A stretch of DNA of 64,000 nucleotides from Kingdonia uniflora (GCA_014058105.1 JACGCM010002335.1:372001-436000); one strand, 5' to 3'. Shown: positions 30,480 through 42,194, numbered from the stretch's first letter. The notes: generated by a model not told the origin, from the sequence alone. Made by a program: numbers and translations.

Positions 30480-32230
30480 TGTCAATATTGTTGACTTCGA
30501 TGAAATTTATTCAGTAGATATGCACCTCGGCCGGGTCGACAGCAGGGGTGGATTGAGGTTTGAGGTACGACCCATCAAGGTAGCTGGGAAGGTCGACAAC
30601 ATACTAGTGTAGATAACCTGCTTTGAGAATGATTTTGAGAGAGCGTTGGAGGGCGAAACATTTGTTGGTGTGGTGATAGTTATACTTATGATTGGCGCAG
30701 TAAGGTTTGCCTGGTTTGACTTTGATGAGGAAAGGGATACGCCAGATGGGGTCTGCCTGTATCTATGGTAGAAGGGTGCTGATGGGGGCAGTAAGTGCAG
30801 GTAGAACCAGCTTTGGCCATTTTTTACAAGCTTCGGCATTGTTGTCATTGTAAGGGCATTTGCGGCTCTCCGTCTCCTATAAGACGGGAGTGATCAGGGG
30901 TGAGGGAGTAGAAGGTGGGCCTTGTCGAGGTTTATTGATGGTAGTGGTCGAAGGTTACCCTTGTTTACACGATTCGTAGAGGCGCTCAAGGTCGATATAG
31001 CCAATGACTTTTGAGAGCATCTCCTCGAGGGTTTGAGGTTTATGGAGGACCAGGTACTCTTTGACACAGCTGTGGTCTGGCAGAGCATTTGAGTACACGA
31101 GTACAACGTTCACACAGTCGGGGTTTTTAACTTTTTGCAAGTCGTCAAGGAACCTCTTGGTGAAGGCTTCAAGAGTTTCACTGCTAGATTTTCTAAAGTT
31201 GAAGAAGGCATCAACTCTGACCTCTCTGTCTTTGTTGAAGGCAAACTGTGCATTGAAAAGGTGGGATAGTTGCTCAAAGCTTTGAATAGAGCCACTGGGA
31301 AGGTTACGGTACCACCGTAGAGGGCTATCTGTGAGACTTGTGGGAAAAAGGCGGCATAACAAGTAGTCGGCTATGGAGTAGAGGCTGAGAGTATTTTGGA
31401 ATTCGAGGATATGGGATTAAGGGTCGGTGTTGCAGTATTTTCTGAGTTTGGGAGCATGGAAATTTGGAAGTACCTCAATGGCGAGAATTTTAGGGCAAAT
31501 GGGGTTATTCAGTTCACTTCATGAGTTGGGAGTTGGGCTCGCGCTAACGCGAATAACAGGTTGGATTTTGTAGTCGAAATCCTATTGTGTACAATAGGCA
31601 AGATGTGGGGGTGATCGAAGGGTTCGAGGGTAATGAGGCCGAGTGTGTGGTATGTTTTATGCGCTGCACTCCCCAAGACGTTCTCGGGCAGGGCAGAGTT
31701 TGGGGTGTTTGGAGGAGCGAAGGGTGGAATTAGACGAGTTTTCTGTGGGGTGGATACCAAGGTGGATGGAAGTAGTAGGGGGAGAGTAGGGGCAGCGCCT
31801 TTGGTGCCACGGTGAGCCGGAGGTGATGAGATATACGGTAAGGGTCCCAATCTGTCTCTAGCAGAGATGCGAGATGGGGTTGGTGCTTGGGATGGTAAGG
31901 GAGCATCTTGAGGCTGTAAACGCTGCAGCTCCCGAACCGTGTTGCGCAGCTCATCAATTGCGCAGTTCTATCTTTTGGCATCGTCCAGACGGCGGTGCCG
32001 TTCTGCTTTGAATTCCTGCCGGTACTTTTCACGTTCTTGGTGCAGTTGGTTCTGATGTCGCTCCTCAGCTTGAGAAAATTGCTAAGAAAGTAAGGCTAGT
32101 TGAGCGGCCACTCCGTCGACGGAGTTGCCGGCGGGGGTAGAACTGGAACAGAAGGTGGGTGCCATTGAGGATAATCTGTTGAAGTTGAGAACAAAGGGAG
32201 GGGAATAAGAAGGAAGAGTGGTAGGGTGGG
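30480..32230 (-). pseudogene. gag of element 2
   Basis: The best part is 30955-31362: PTSLTDSPLRWYRNLPSGSI, LFNAQFAFNKDREVRVDAFF, SSETLEAFTKRFLDDLQKVK and VIGYIDLERLYES, the retrotransposon gag domain. Upstream (31500-32220) is an N-terminal region with Gln/Glu-rich helical text; downstream (30500-30900) is a zinc-knuckle-like part (complement of TTTGTTGGTGTGGTGATAG gives HHTNKC) and linker. It is split over frames by several breaks. Confidence 0.72.
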
Positions 32231-32232
32231 AA

Positions 32233-32249
32233 GCACAGACGGTGCCAAA
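32233..32249 (-). other. Primer-binding site of element 2
   Basis: TTTGGCACCGTCTGTGC on the minus strand immediately after the 5' LTR, a sequence common next to LTRs of plant gypsy elements. Confidence 0.7.
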
Positions 32250-32995
32250 TGTAGAGGCCTAACTTCTTAAGAAGGGGAAGTCGGCTCTTACACCACGGGG
32301 TTAATCCTTTATTAAAGGAAGTCAAGTATATAATCTTAAGGGTAATTAATCTACTGACAATTTACTTGCGTGGAGGCCTAGAATGTGACCCTCCACGACC
32401 TCTGATGAGGATTTTTAAGAGTGTTTATATTGCTGTCGAGTAGCTAAAGGTTCGAGGACTGGGTTTTATAAGGTGATCGAAGGTAAATTGTAAGGGCACA
32501 GGGGAAAGATATTGTAACCTCTCCTTGGTTCCCCATCTCTCCTATTTATAGAACATAGGAAGGGCTGAGTCACCAAGGTTAGGTTACATTACAAGGGTAC
32601 CATCTGGATATCGAGCGGGTATCCTAGAGTTGGTATTGATGCCAGAAATGTCGGAGCTGTCACTGTAACAGTTGTTGGGTTTGTTTCTATACTCAGACAC
32701 TGTAGCAGTTGTTGGGTTTGTCACTGTAGCTGTAAGGACCAGCCACGCTGCCATCTTGTCCAGTAAGCTGGCTGTCTGTCTTGTTATACTTCGTCCATGT
32801 ACGTATATGGTCAAAGTTTTTCTGATGCAATGTGGGGTTCGTATTCGAGGCTCTGTTCAGAATCAAAGCATCGTCTTCGGATAATCTATGGGGAGGCTTG
32901 TTCATGGGTTAAGTGGGCTTCAAGATGTTTGAGTAGGCTCCGAGGTAGCCTTCGAGTATTTGACTGGGGTAGAAGGCTGCGAGTAGGCTACTACA
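32250..32995 (-). repeat. 5' LTR of element 2
   Basis: 746 bp, TGTAGAGGCC to GGCTACTACA on the plus strand. On the minus strand CTATAAATAG (near 32543) is a good TATA box for the element transcript. An internal duplication, GCAGTTGTTGGGTTTG type, occurs near 32670-32730. Confidence 0.85.
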
Positions 32996-33059
32996 GTCGC
33001 CTCCTCTATAACCACCACCACCTTAGAGTTAGTAGAGATGAAGAGGGCCCAACCTTAGA

Positions 33060-33382
33060 ATCTAATCCTACGCAAGACATCGGTGAAACTGCCCAGCAGT
33101 TACGCCAACCCCCGCATTTGTCTCCTCAACCTTGTCTTCCGCAAGGACGCAGAAACACTTATAACGTTGTTCGCCTGTTAAGACAACATGATGAAATCTC
33201 TATATACAGTAAAAATTTTGCTCAACATCAGCCGCTTCTTCTTCTGACATACCCTGATACGTCGGTGGAACGAGAATGGGGGTTGGCATCTCTAAAGATT
33301 GATCTCCAAAATCTCTCAACTTTAACGTCAGCATCTTAACATAAATTCTCTCTTCGTGAACCATTCTTCGGGTCTTCACCAT
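33060..33382 (-). pseudogene. Antisense gene a of element Q
   Basis: Product starts MVKTRRMVHEERIYVKMLTL and continues LRDFGDQSLEMPTPILVPPT, matching gene a of element 1 (MVTTRRQSRG..., LRFRYFGNQSLSLPTSISV). A stop lies at 33200-33202, but the homologous text goes on (LTGEQRYKCFCVLAEDKVEE). The frame is open upstream to 33565; the ATG at about 33382 is chosen by homology. AT-rich TATA-like sequence lies on the minus strand at about 33450-33480. Function unknown. Confidence 0.5.
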
Positions 33383-33710
33383 CGTCAAAAAAACTTCCAG
33401 AGAATTTTGGAACAAACAGCGTACTTTATCACAATCCTCGGTATAGGTATTATTTAAATAACCCTCATATTTAATGTATAGGTATGCTTCCCAAGCGTCA
33501 TCATTCAAAATAGACGAAACTCTCAAAACCCCAACCGTCGCGTACATCAATATTCCTTTCATCATTCAATGCACAAACATCCCCCCATAAAAATATACAT
33601 TTTCCATACAATCAAATCCACATCAATACTTCCTTTATTTTCAAACTTCCAAAACTCATATACCCGTATACCCGTGAATTCTTTCTCAACAAAAGCCACT
33701 CGTGACTTCG

Positions 33711-33726
33711 GTTGTGAGGGAGAAAT
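33711..33726 (+). other. Polypurine tract of element Q
   Basis: GTGAGGGAGAAATTA lies directly before the LTR start, on the plus strand as expected for this orientation. Confidence 0.5.
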
Positions 33727-34344
33727 TATAGGAACTTATTCCTCGATCTAACCCATTTTGAGCTATTTCTAATTCGAACTACCTCCATATAAGACTCACG
33801 CATTCCACATGTGATATAAATAGTTAGCATTAACACCTACGCCGTGAACTAATGAAGAACGTGGGTCGAGCACAACAAAAAAATATGAACAAGTCAAAGA
33901 TACCTGTCTCTCACGAACTCAATAGTTGCCTAGTCAACCACCACTTACCATATTGTTCAAATAACGTGCTTCAGTATGATAAAAAACTGCATAGATGGCC
34001 TATATAAAGAAAAAGTTCCATAAGAGACAAATACCAAGAAAAAGATATATGAGAAATCACCAAAAAAACTACATTTTTAAGATTCTCGAATGCCTAAACT
34101 TCTTATCAACAAGATCAAGCATTTTTAGTTCGAGATATCACTTATAATAAGATATCCGCCTCAAACAATAAAAGTCAATATTACTATAACCCTCAACTCG
34201 AGGTCATGGTTTTCTACCTATTCAGAAGTTTTCCAAGCTAAATTACCTGTGTCATTTCTTATTTCATATTAGTTTTTGTCACAAAAACATTGGTGTAAGA
34301 GCTAATTCCGAGTTATCTTGAGCTTACGAAATTAGGCCATTACA
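33727..34344 (+). repeat. 3' LTR of element Q (plus orientation)
   Basis: About 618 bp ending TTAGGCCATTACA. It is the reverse complement, at about nine bases in ten by eye, of the element 3 LTR (40384-41003), for example ACTAATATGAAATAAGAAAT on its minus strand. The first bases are TATA rather than TG, probably mutated. Confidence 0.75.
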
Positions 34345-34665
34345 AGTTTTACCTTTACTTTATCTTATGTATGGTAGAGTTCCTTGATTAAAAATAAGTA
34401 TTACCTTTGTTTTAATCACAGAGTATAAATGTCACAGCCATATTGAGAGATGAAAGCTAGTTTATATATTTGCTTTATCATATGTCTGGTAGAGTTCTTA
34501 GATTGAAAACTAGTATTGCCTTTGTTTTAATCGCAGAGTATAATAGAGTCGATCAAAGCTAGATTTACCTTTGCTTTAATCAGAATAGAGGTCGATTGAA
34601 AGCTAGTAGTACCTTTGCTTTAATCTATATATTGTCTACGTTAATAAAGAGTCGAGTGGAAAAAA
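34345..34665. repeat. Tandem repeats at the end of pol, element 3
   Basis: Two copies of about 115 bp (TTTATCTTATG at 34359, TTTATCATATG at 34474), each with GGTAGAGTTC and CCTTTGTTTTAATC, followed by two shorter partial copies with ACCTTTGCTTTAATC. The position equals that of the arrays in elements 1 and 2; the sequence is different. Confidence 0.75.
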
Positions 34666-34799
34666 AAACTTGGAAGTTTTCATTGAATAGAAAAGGATGT
34701 GCATTGTATGGAGATGAAAATCTCAGTTTTGGAATGGGAAAAATGAGAATTTGAAATGGAGCAGTGAGGGACTTAATGATAGTATTATTTTAGTCGCCT

Positions 34800-36030
34800 A
34801 GTGTTCCAAGGATTTGAGATATGAACTCCCTCTTCGGTCATGAGGTAATATGATCTGGGCCAGTGAGACCAGTGATAAGGAATGGACCCTCCCAATTTTT
34901 TGCTAGTTTCCTGGCATGTGGCTCTTTTCTGTATTGAGAGATTTCTTTGAGGACGAGATCGTCGATTTGGAAAGTACGGCCTCTAACTCGTCTGTTGTAC
35001 GAACTGGCCAGCAATTGATGATATTGACCTAGGTTAGCAATAGCGCGTTCCCTAGTCGCATCGATCCAATTGAGGTTGGATGCCAATTCAAACTCGTTTT
35101 CTTCGTTAGTTAGCTCATGATCTCTAACTGGATGATGGTATTTTGTTGGAATGATGACTTCAGTTCAATAGGCGAAGATGAATGGGGTACATCCGATTGA
35201 TTAATGTGGAGTGGTACGGTATACCCATATGGGAAGCTCTCATACCCAATTTCCTTTTTCTGTGAGTAAAGCCTTTTCTTGAGTCCATCCACGGTAGTTT
35301 TATTGGTGATTTTGGCTTGGCCATTGCCATGAGGATAGTAGGGATTAGATGGTGAGTGGATGATATTGTATTTGTTGAGGAAAGCTACGACATTTTTTTC
35401 AACGAATTAAGGCCTATTATCGATACGAATTAGGTGGGGGCATCCAAACCGAGTAATGATGTGTTCCTAGATAAAAGAGATGACCACTTCTTCTCATGTT
35501 CGACAGAGTGAAACTGCTTCAACCTAATTTGTAAAATAATTTGTAGCTACGAGTAGGCATCAGCAGTTACTTGGAGAGTTAGGATATTCACTAACAAGAT
35601 CGAGCGCCCATCTTTTGAATGGCCAGAACACTTTGCTTGCATGTAGTTCGAGCACAGAGGCGCAAATCATTTGTCCATGTTGTTCACATGTATCTTATTT
35701 GCGTGAGTATCCTTCTACTTGCTTGTGCATGCCTGGCCGGAATATTCCTTGTGTAATTACTCTGTGTGCGAGTGATCGACTTGCAGCATGGGAGCCACAA
35801 GTTCCTTCATGTAAATCTCTAAGCATCTCGTTTGCTTTCTTTCTGGAGAGGCACTTGAGGTAAATCCTCGTTACTGAATGGCGATATAAAAAACCGCTTT
35901 GATTAGTGCAGTACTTTAAGTTGTCGATTAACTTTCGGCGCTCCTTTAGATCTACTGGAAAGGGTCTTCTGCATTCGTTATCGGAACCAAGGTAGGCAAG
36001 GAAGGGCTTTCGCCAATCGTCGTCTTACCC
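34800..36030 (-). pseudogene. Integrase of element 3
   Basis: The C-terminal piece 34838-35086 (MASNLNWIDATRERAIANLG, RKLAKNWEGPFLITGLTGPD) is open. The core is readable on the minus strand through broken frames (NPYYPHGNGQAKITNKTTVD-like near 35310-35350, then CPHLIRIDN near 35410-35440) with a TAA after it where DNGPQF should be. The zinc-binding part is near 35690-35870. Inactive. Confidence 0.72.
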
Positions 36031-36039
36031 TTTATCGCC

Positions 36040-36990
36040 CCCAATCTTGATCGTGCATATAGAAATGCGGTCAATGTTGGGGGTTGATATTACTTTGATC
36101 TGGAGATATCGAGTTTATATTCCCAAGGTATGTATGTTTTTACCTCGAGGAAGATAATCGAGAGTTGATTGCGTGGACATGCTCATCCCATCTGCAATGA
36201 GGGCTGCGTATTCAATCATCTTGCTATTCTTCTTGTATTGCTTAGAGTAATGGTGAATGATGAGTAGTGAATCTGAGTAGTCTGAGAGTTCTGGGACGCC
36301 GAGCTCAAGTGCGAGGTTGGGTCCATAAATGAGAGCTTCGTATTCGGTCACATTGTTGGAGGCTTTAAAATCTAAGCGGATTAATTTCTAAAATTTGTCG
36401 TTGGAAGGGGTAATTAATAAAATTCCAATTCATGACCCGGTACCCTGCGGGTCCTGTTGATCCATCTGTAAGAAGTCTCTACCATTTTCTTGTAATCCAT
36501 TCAGCTCGCTCGTCAAATACTTTGGTGGGTGGATCTTCTATAATTTCTTCTACAAGGTCTAGATCGTACTCCTCCCACTTGGGATCTTCCACAGGAAAAT
36601 CTGTGAGAAAATCGGCAATGGCCTGACCCTTTTCAGAATGACGTTGTTCGTACTTGATATTATATTTTTCCAAACTGACTGACCATTGTTGCACTCTCCT
36701 GGATTTCTCTTTTTTGAAAAAAACTTCCCAGAGTACGTAGTTCGTCATGACTTTTACTGAATGAGCTTGGAAGTAGTACTTAAGTTTCTGTAAAGTATAA
36801 ACAAGAGTTAGAAGAAGTCTCCCAATTTTAGAATACCACATTTTCGGTGGAGTGAGGGTTTTACTGATGAAGTAGACAGGCTTCTCAATTTTTCCTTCAA
36901 GTCGAATGAGAACTGAGCTGATTGAAGTATCTGTAACCGTTAGGTAGATTATCAGTTCCTCATTTTATACCGGGGTGCTCATTATGGGAG
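36040..36990 (-). pseudogene. RNase H domains of element 3
   Basis: 36115-36351 (MTEYEALIYGPNLALELGVP, YSDSLLIIHHYSKQYKKNSK) is the second RNase H with its YSDSLL box kept. 36479-36841 (LVYTLQKLKYYFQAHSVKVM ... AIADFLTDFPVEDPKWEEYD) is the Ty3 RNase H and link. Together with 36850-36990 (PVYFISKTLTPPK on the minus strand) they show the double RNase H layout. Confidence 0.75.
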
Positions 36991-37900
36991 ACTTCCCCAA
37001 ATAAGTTTTGAGATCCTAAAAAGCTGCCTCGCATTCTGATGTCCATTGGATCTCTACATTTGGTTAAAATTTTCCTCGTTTGATACAACCGCAGAGTAGT
37101 AGGAGCAGCTAATGACAGCGATCTAAAGATTTTGAAATGATTCGGCTGATAGTGGTAATCTTGCCGACAAGTTTTTGTATGTCTTTCACCGTCTTTGGAG
37201 ATGGCATGTTGAGGAGAGCCCAAATTTGATCAATCCCTTTCTTGCTGATGAGATGGACGAGGAATTAGCCTGAATGTACTTTGAATTGACACTTATCAGG
37301 ATTGAGTCGCATCCTGCAAAATTGAAGAATGTTGAATATTATGTTGAGATCTGTAATGTGGTTGACTGACTGTATGCTCATGCACAAGAAATCATCAATG
37401 CAGACTTCCACGACTTTCCTAAGATGTGCTTTGAACATAGTAGTCATCAACCATTGATAAGTTGTACCTACATTTTGGAGTTTGAAGGGCCTAACTTTGT
37501 AGTAATAAAGTCCTCTTTCAGTGATAAAAGTAGTTTTTTCTTGATCTTCTTCCAAGAGTGGAATCTGATTGTATCCAAAAGTAACGTCCAACATAGATAG
37601 AAGTTTGTGACCTACTGTGGAATTAAGGATTTGATGGATGTTGGAAAGAGGGAAACTATCATTCAGAACGTGTTTGTTTAGATCTTTAAAATTTGCACAA
37701 ACTCAAACTTTTCCATTCTTCTTTGGGACAGCGATGATGTTAGATATCCAATCCGAATATTTGGCTTCTCGAATGAATCCTACTTTAATCAATTTCTTAA
37801 TCTCCATGTTAACTTCATCTCGAAGGCAAGGTGGCAGTCGTCGCTATATCTATCTGACCGTTGTGGCATTGATGTTGATGGCCAATTTATGGCATGCCTT
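36991..37900 (-). pseudogene. Reverse transcriptase of element 3
   Basis: 37265-37594 reads MLDVTFGYNQIPLLEEDQEK, GLYYYKVRPFKLQNVGTTYQ and VEVCIDDFLC; the Y-I-D-D box has become C-I-D-D. CRMRLNPDKCQFKVHSG follows. The fingers (about 37600-37800) and thumb (about 36995-37260) are in other frames. Not functional. Confidence 0.75.
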
Positions 37901-38219
37901 GGCCGGATCAACCCCAGGCATTTCTTTGAAAGTCCACGTAAAAACGTCTTTATTAAGTCGTAAGAACTGAATAAGAGCATTCTTATCGTGTTGGACCAGA
38001 TTGGTATCGATAAACGTACCTCTGCTAGGTCCTTCAATGTTGACGTATTCTGTAGGCTCTTCGATTGAAGGCTGATCATCAAGATGATCAACTCTCTGTA
38101 ATTACTATGTAGCGCATCTGTCAGAGGTATCTAGAATGGTTGAGACGGTATTTTCGCAAGCTCGAATTAGCTTTTGACTAGCCTTGATTTCAAAGATATC
38201 ATCGTTGTGTTTGAAGCAG

Positions 38220-38530
38220 AGTGTTATGATAGGTCGAAGCGATTGTTTCCATGTTGTAAATCCAGCAGTGGCCTATAATCCTGAGATAACGAGATTTGGT
38301 GTTGATGGCATAGAAGATGACGTCGATGGTGGTTGGTCCTGTTGTAATAGGTAAGATGCTCTTGCCTACTCGATCTTATTTAGAACCATTAATTCCATAG
38401 ATATTGGTGTTGCTCAGAATAACTTTATCGGCCAGTCTCATCTGGTCGATTGCGCTATGAAAGAGAATCTTGATACCGCTTCTAGTATTGATCATCATTG
38501 TGTGCATGAAAAATTTCTTCATCGCGAGCA
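38220..38530 (-). pseudogene. Protease of element 3
   Basis: Minus-strand reading near 38530-38440 gives HTMMINTRSGIKILFHSAID; the D-T-G box is N-T-R, so two key residues are lost. The next part (IDQMRLADKVILSNTNIYGI) matches the other elements. Confidence 0.65.
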
Positions 38531-38839
38531 TTATGACTAATACATCATGATGTGAAAATTTTACATGACTAATGTCGCAATCTTCAAATGAGATCCTAAG
38601 CTGGCGATTGCTCGACTCAAGTAGAAGCTTGGCTTCTTTATCTTAAGGTATGAGATCGCAGCATTTTGACAGTCTCCTATGCTTGAATCTGCAAGAGTTG
38701 GTACATATGGTAAAGATGTTTTTCCTTAGCTTGATCTTCGACCTGGATGACTTCAAGCTGTTTCTTATAGCTGTCATCCTTGCATAATTCTAGATCGATA
38801 ATATATTTAAGCATCTGTCCCTCCTTGAAAATGAACTCC

Positions 38840-40307
38840 ATCAACCTCTATAAAACATAGTAGTTGTCAGTAGAAACCATTTAACTTGTGATGCATGCAG
38901 TATGGGCAGTTCTTAATAGGTTCCAATGATTAAGAGAGATAGTATAGCTTATCCTTGGAGAGGATTAGAAAATTTGCAAAGATTCGAACATTCATCCTGG
39001 GGAGGACCAGTTTGGGTACTGAACCGCCTTTCCGAGGGATGCCAATGTTTCCCTTGGAGCACTTTTGATCACCCTGGTCCTTCTTTTGTTTAGTATTTCG
39101 ATATATGGATGAACTTTTCTTGGTTAGGATGGATTTAGTAGATTTATGCCTTTCGGACATCATCCTTTCCAGGTCGACATAACCATTAACCTTGGTGATC
39201 ATATCTTCCAAGATCGTAAGTTTGTTGAGGAAGAGGTGTTCTTTGGCCTTGCAGTCGAGCTAGAACGTGTTGGTAAAAGCAGTAACAGCTATTTTCTGAT
39301 CGAGATTGTCTACTTTACGCGTAAGCTCAAAAAATTTCTTTGCAAAAGCCTCAAACTTCTCTCCGTGTGACTATTTTAGACTAATAAGAGAATATAAATT
39401 CTCTTATTTGTCTCTGTTGTGAGCATGCGTCATGATGAATTATTTCTATAGCTGGAACCACCAGAGCGGTTCTTCTTGAAGATTTGTTGTGAACAAATAG
39501 CAGAGGATGTGGTTAAGATTGGGGCACAACCCCAATGAATCTTGGTATTTTTGAATATGCTCCTTTGGATCGGTGCCCCTGTATTTGCAAATTTTTGGAG
39601 TATGGAAACCTTTCGGTATTTCCATATCAAATAGTACTTTGGTAATTGAACTTCCTTGTAACTTGGTAAGGTCATCTGTAGTGCCCTGAACTTGTGCTTC
39701 GATCAACTCTTTGATACGATGATCCATGCTCATATGTAACATATTGATATGTCGGTTGAGTAGTTTGAGGAGGAGGTTGAGGATTATGAGTACCAGTACC
39801 CTCACTCAAACGATCACGTGCTGGAATTCGAGGTTGAGGTCGCTATTCTTCCTCCTGTCATTTATAAAATCGGTAACCTCTACTAATTTCGGACTTAACT
39901 TCACCATCAAAATGAATAGAAGGTTAATGTTCGTGCTAAATATTTCTGGAAATAGCTTTGCTGGTGGCTCCACGAGGTTCCAACCTTTCCCGTACAAAAA
40001 CCCAAGAGGTTTTTGGCAATTGATCGCGATCCCTTATTGGAGGAGCATGTTGAGTGTCTTGCAGAGCTTGTAATGCAGTCTGCATAGTTGTCATCTGGTC
40101 TACATGTCGTTTGAATGCTGTAAAACAAGCTTGTCACCCAGCCTCGAGCTCCTTCACACAGAGCTCTCGGTCAAGAGTTAACTGACATTCGAGCTCGTTG
40201 TATTTCTCTGTTTCAGCATAGAGATTCGCCCGGAGCTCTGTAAGTTGTTCCGGCTCAACTAAAAGATCAAGCTGAATTCTGGTTATTGGTCATCTGGAAG
40301 TTACCAT
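38840..40307 (-). pseudogene. gag of element 3
   Basis: Starts MVTS near 40305. The N-terminal helical region is PEQLTELRANLYAETEKYNE. The gag domain is in 39446-39805 (EIPKGFHTPKICKYRGTDPK, EHIQKYQDSLGLCPNLNHIL) and continues toward VNGYVDLERMMSERHKSTKS (38930-39211). Several stops break it. It is the best guide to the start of gag in this family. Confidence 0.7.
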
Positions 40308-40366
40308 GATAGAAATTTTTAGTAGTGTAAATGTAGCCTTAGGATATCGTGGAAACGTTTTCTTTT

Positions 40367-40383
40367 CCATAAATGGCGTCAAA
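40367..40383 (-). other. Primer-binding site region of element 3
   Basis: TTTGACGCCATTTATGG on the minus strand next to the 5' LTR. It differs from the TTTGGCACCGT of elements 1 and 2, either a mutated or a different primer site. Confidence 0.5.
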
Positions 40384-41003
40384 TGTAATGGCCTAATTCA
40401 GTAAGCTCGAGATGGCTCAGAATTATCCCTTACACCAATGTTCATGTGGCAAAAACTAATATGAAATAAGAAATGGCACAGGTGATTTAGCGTGGAAAAC
40501 CTCTGAATAGATAAAAAAAAAATATGACCTCGAGTTGAAGGTTTTAGTAATAGTGACTTTTATTGCTTGAGGCTAATATCTTATTACAAGTTATCTCTCG
40601 AACTAGAAATGCTGATCTTGTAGATAAGAAGTTTGGGTATTTGAGAATCTAAAAAATGTAGTTTTATTGATGATTTCTCATATATCTTTTTCTGGGTCTT
40701 TGTCTTTTTTGGAACTTTTTCTTTATATAGGCCCTCTCCGCAGTTATTTATCGTGCTGAAGCACAGTCTCCGAATAATATAGTAAGTGGCAGTTGACTGA
40801 GCAACTGTTGAGTTTGTGAGAGATAGGTGTCTTTGACTTGTTCATGTTTTTTTATTGAGCTCGACCCACGTTCTTTATCAGTTCGTGGCATAGGTGTCAA
40901 TGTTGACTGTTTATGTCACATGTGGAATGCGTTAGTCTAATATGGAGGTAGTTCAAGCTAGAAATAGCTAGAATTGGGTTAGATAGAGGGATAGGTCCCT
41001 TCA
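40384..41003 (-). repeat. 5' LTR of element 3
   Basis: About 620 bp, TGTAATGGCC to GGTCCCTTCA on the plus strand. Element P protease sequence starts directly after it, which fixes the edge. Its partner by sequence is 33727-34344, which is inverted. Confidence 0.8.
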
Positions 41004-41009
41004 TCATCG

Positions 41010-41330
41010 AAATCCTTTTTTATAGTACAATCGAGCAAATGGGGCTAACAGACAAGGTGATGCCAAGCGACATAGATATTAGTGGCTTTAATGGATTTAA
41101 AGAAGAACGAGTTGGAAAAATCATCCTACTGATCACAGCCGAACCCATACTCTCGACGTTACTTTCTATGTCATCAATGCAAAATTTTGATTCTTGGGGA
41201 TAATGGGGCATTGTTGGTTACGCAACATACCAGTGATCCCTTCCACATTCCTCAGGCACTTCGTTTCAAATACAATAAAGGCATTGATGAGATAAAAGGA
41301 AGTCAAAAGCTTGCTTGAGCTTACAAAAAC
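41010..41330 (+). pseudogene. Protease fragment of element P
   Basis: Reads IEQMGLTDKVMPSDIDISGF and ERVGKIILLITAEP (41030-41160), matching the protease of element 1 (IDQMGLADKVQLSDIKISGF) just after the active-site box. The D-T-G part lies upstream of the junction and is lost. A frameshift follows near 41160. Confidence 0.72.
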
Positions 41331-41429
41331 ACAGTATCTACCATACTCGACGCATCCAAAAAATTTGCTTCATAGCAATTGCAGAAAGTTCGTCACGCCG
41401 AAGATCAGCCTTCCTCAGTCGAGCCTATA

Positions 41430-42194
41430 GAGTACATTGAGATTGATGGGCATAGCAGGGGTACATACATTGGTACCAAGCTTATCAAGCAGGAGACAGA
41501 AGCTCTAATATATTTCCTTCAATCAAACAAAGATGTGTTTGTATGGACTTTCCAATAAATGCCAGGAGTTGACCCAGTAAAAGCCTGTCACAAATTAAGT
41601 ATAAGAGATAAAGTTATGACAGTCAAACAGAAGCAGAGGTGGCTCTCACCTCATCTCAAAGATGAGGTCAAGAAAGAAATAGATAAATTTATCAAAGTCG
41701 TTTTTATTCGAGAGGCCAAATATTTGAATTGGATTTTAAAAATTGTAGCAGTAGCAAAGAAGAATGGGAAAGTCAGAGTTTATCTAGATTTTACGTATCT
41801 AAACAAACACACGCCAAAAGATAGTTTCCTTCTTCCCATAATGCACCAAATTCTAGATTCTACAGTAGGTCACGAGCTATTATCTATAATGGACACTACT
41901 TCAGGGTACAACCAGATACCTCTTATAGATGAAGATCAAGATAAGACCACCTTCATTACTGAGAGGGGACTCTATTGCTGCAAAGTCATGCTATTCGGCC
42001 TGAAAAATGCCGGAGTAACCAATCAAAGGTTTGTAACAAGCATGTTCAAAGAGCACTTGGGGAAGACCATTGAAATATATATTGATGATATGCTCTGTAA
42101 AAGCCTAAAGAAGGAAGATCATATTGCACATCTCGATACTGTCTTCAACATATTACGGTCATACAGAATGAAACTCAATCCAGATAAATGTTAA
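41430..42194 (+). CDS. Reverse transcriptase of element P
   Basis: The open frame from 41559 gives 211 residues: MPGVDPVKACHKLSI, KKEIDKFIKVVFIREAKYLN, VAKKNGKVRVYLDFTYLNKH, TSGYNQIPLIDEDQDKTTFI, RGLYCCKVMLFGLKNAGVTN and the intact YIDDMLCKSLKKEDHIAHLD, ending LNPDKC at a TAA (42192-42194) that replaces the Gln of CQFGV. The frame upstream to about 41430 (YIEIDGHSRGTYIGTKLIKQ, DVFVWTF) is the RT lead-in, cut by a TAA before MPGVDP. All catalytic Asp residues are present. Confidence 0.82.

Larger units (their letters stand above)
20424..32995 (-). mobile_element. Element 2: Tat-like Ty3/gypsy retrotransposon, minus strand
   Basis: About 12.6 kb. The 5' LTR (32250-32995) is complete; the 3' LTR survives only as its first about 167 bp (20424-20590). 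Order on the minus strand: gag (about 32230-30480), protease (30303-30007), RT and RNase H (29620-28312), second RNase H, integrase (to about 26560), then a tandem repeat block and a plus-strand antisense gene cassette (20762-25290). It has the best preserved pol core residues of the minus-strand elements, but stops occur in integrase and elsewhere. No target duplication can be shown because the left end is truncated; GTCGC follows 32995. Confidence 0.85.
33000..34344 (+). mobile_element. Element Q: 3' end of a plus-strand Tat-like element
   Basis: Antisense gene a (minus strand, about 33382 down to 33060) followed by an LTR in plus orientation (33727-34344). The arrangement is the mirror image of the 3' end of element 1. 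Its left side is cut by the 5' LTR of element 2, which sits in the tail of gene a. To the right lies the pol side of element 3, so the LTR pair 33727-34344 / 40384-41003 is in inverted orientation. Confidence 0.65.
34345..41003 (-). mobile_element. Element 3: Tat-like retrotransposon lacking its 3' end
   Basis: 5' LTR 40384-41003, primer site, gag (40307-38840), protease (38530-38220), RT, two RNase H domains and integrase down to about 34800, then a repeat-bearing stretch to 34345. The antisense gene cassette and the 3' LTR are missing; the sequence meets the inverted LTR of element Q instead. Its right edge lies exactly within the protease region of element P, indicating insertion into P. 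Coding frames are badly broken. Confidence 0.75.

Noticed and set aside
32797..33339. 180-residue plus-strand frame spanning the element 2 LTR end and element Q
   Set aside because: It crosses a transposon junction, and its right half lies opposite gene a, which is conserved with element 1.
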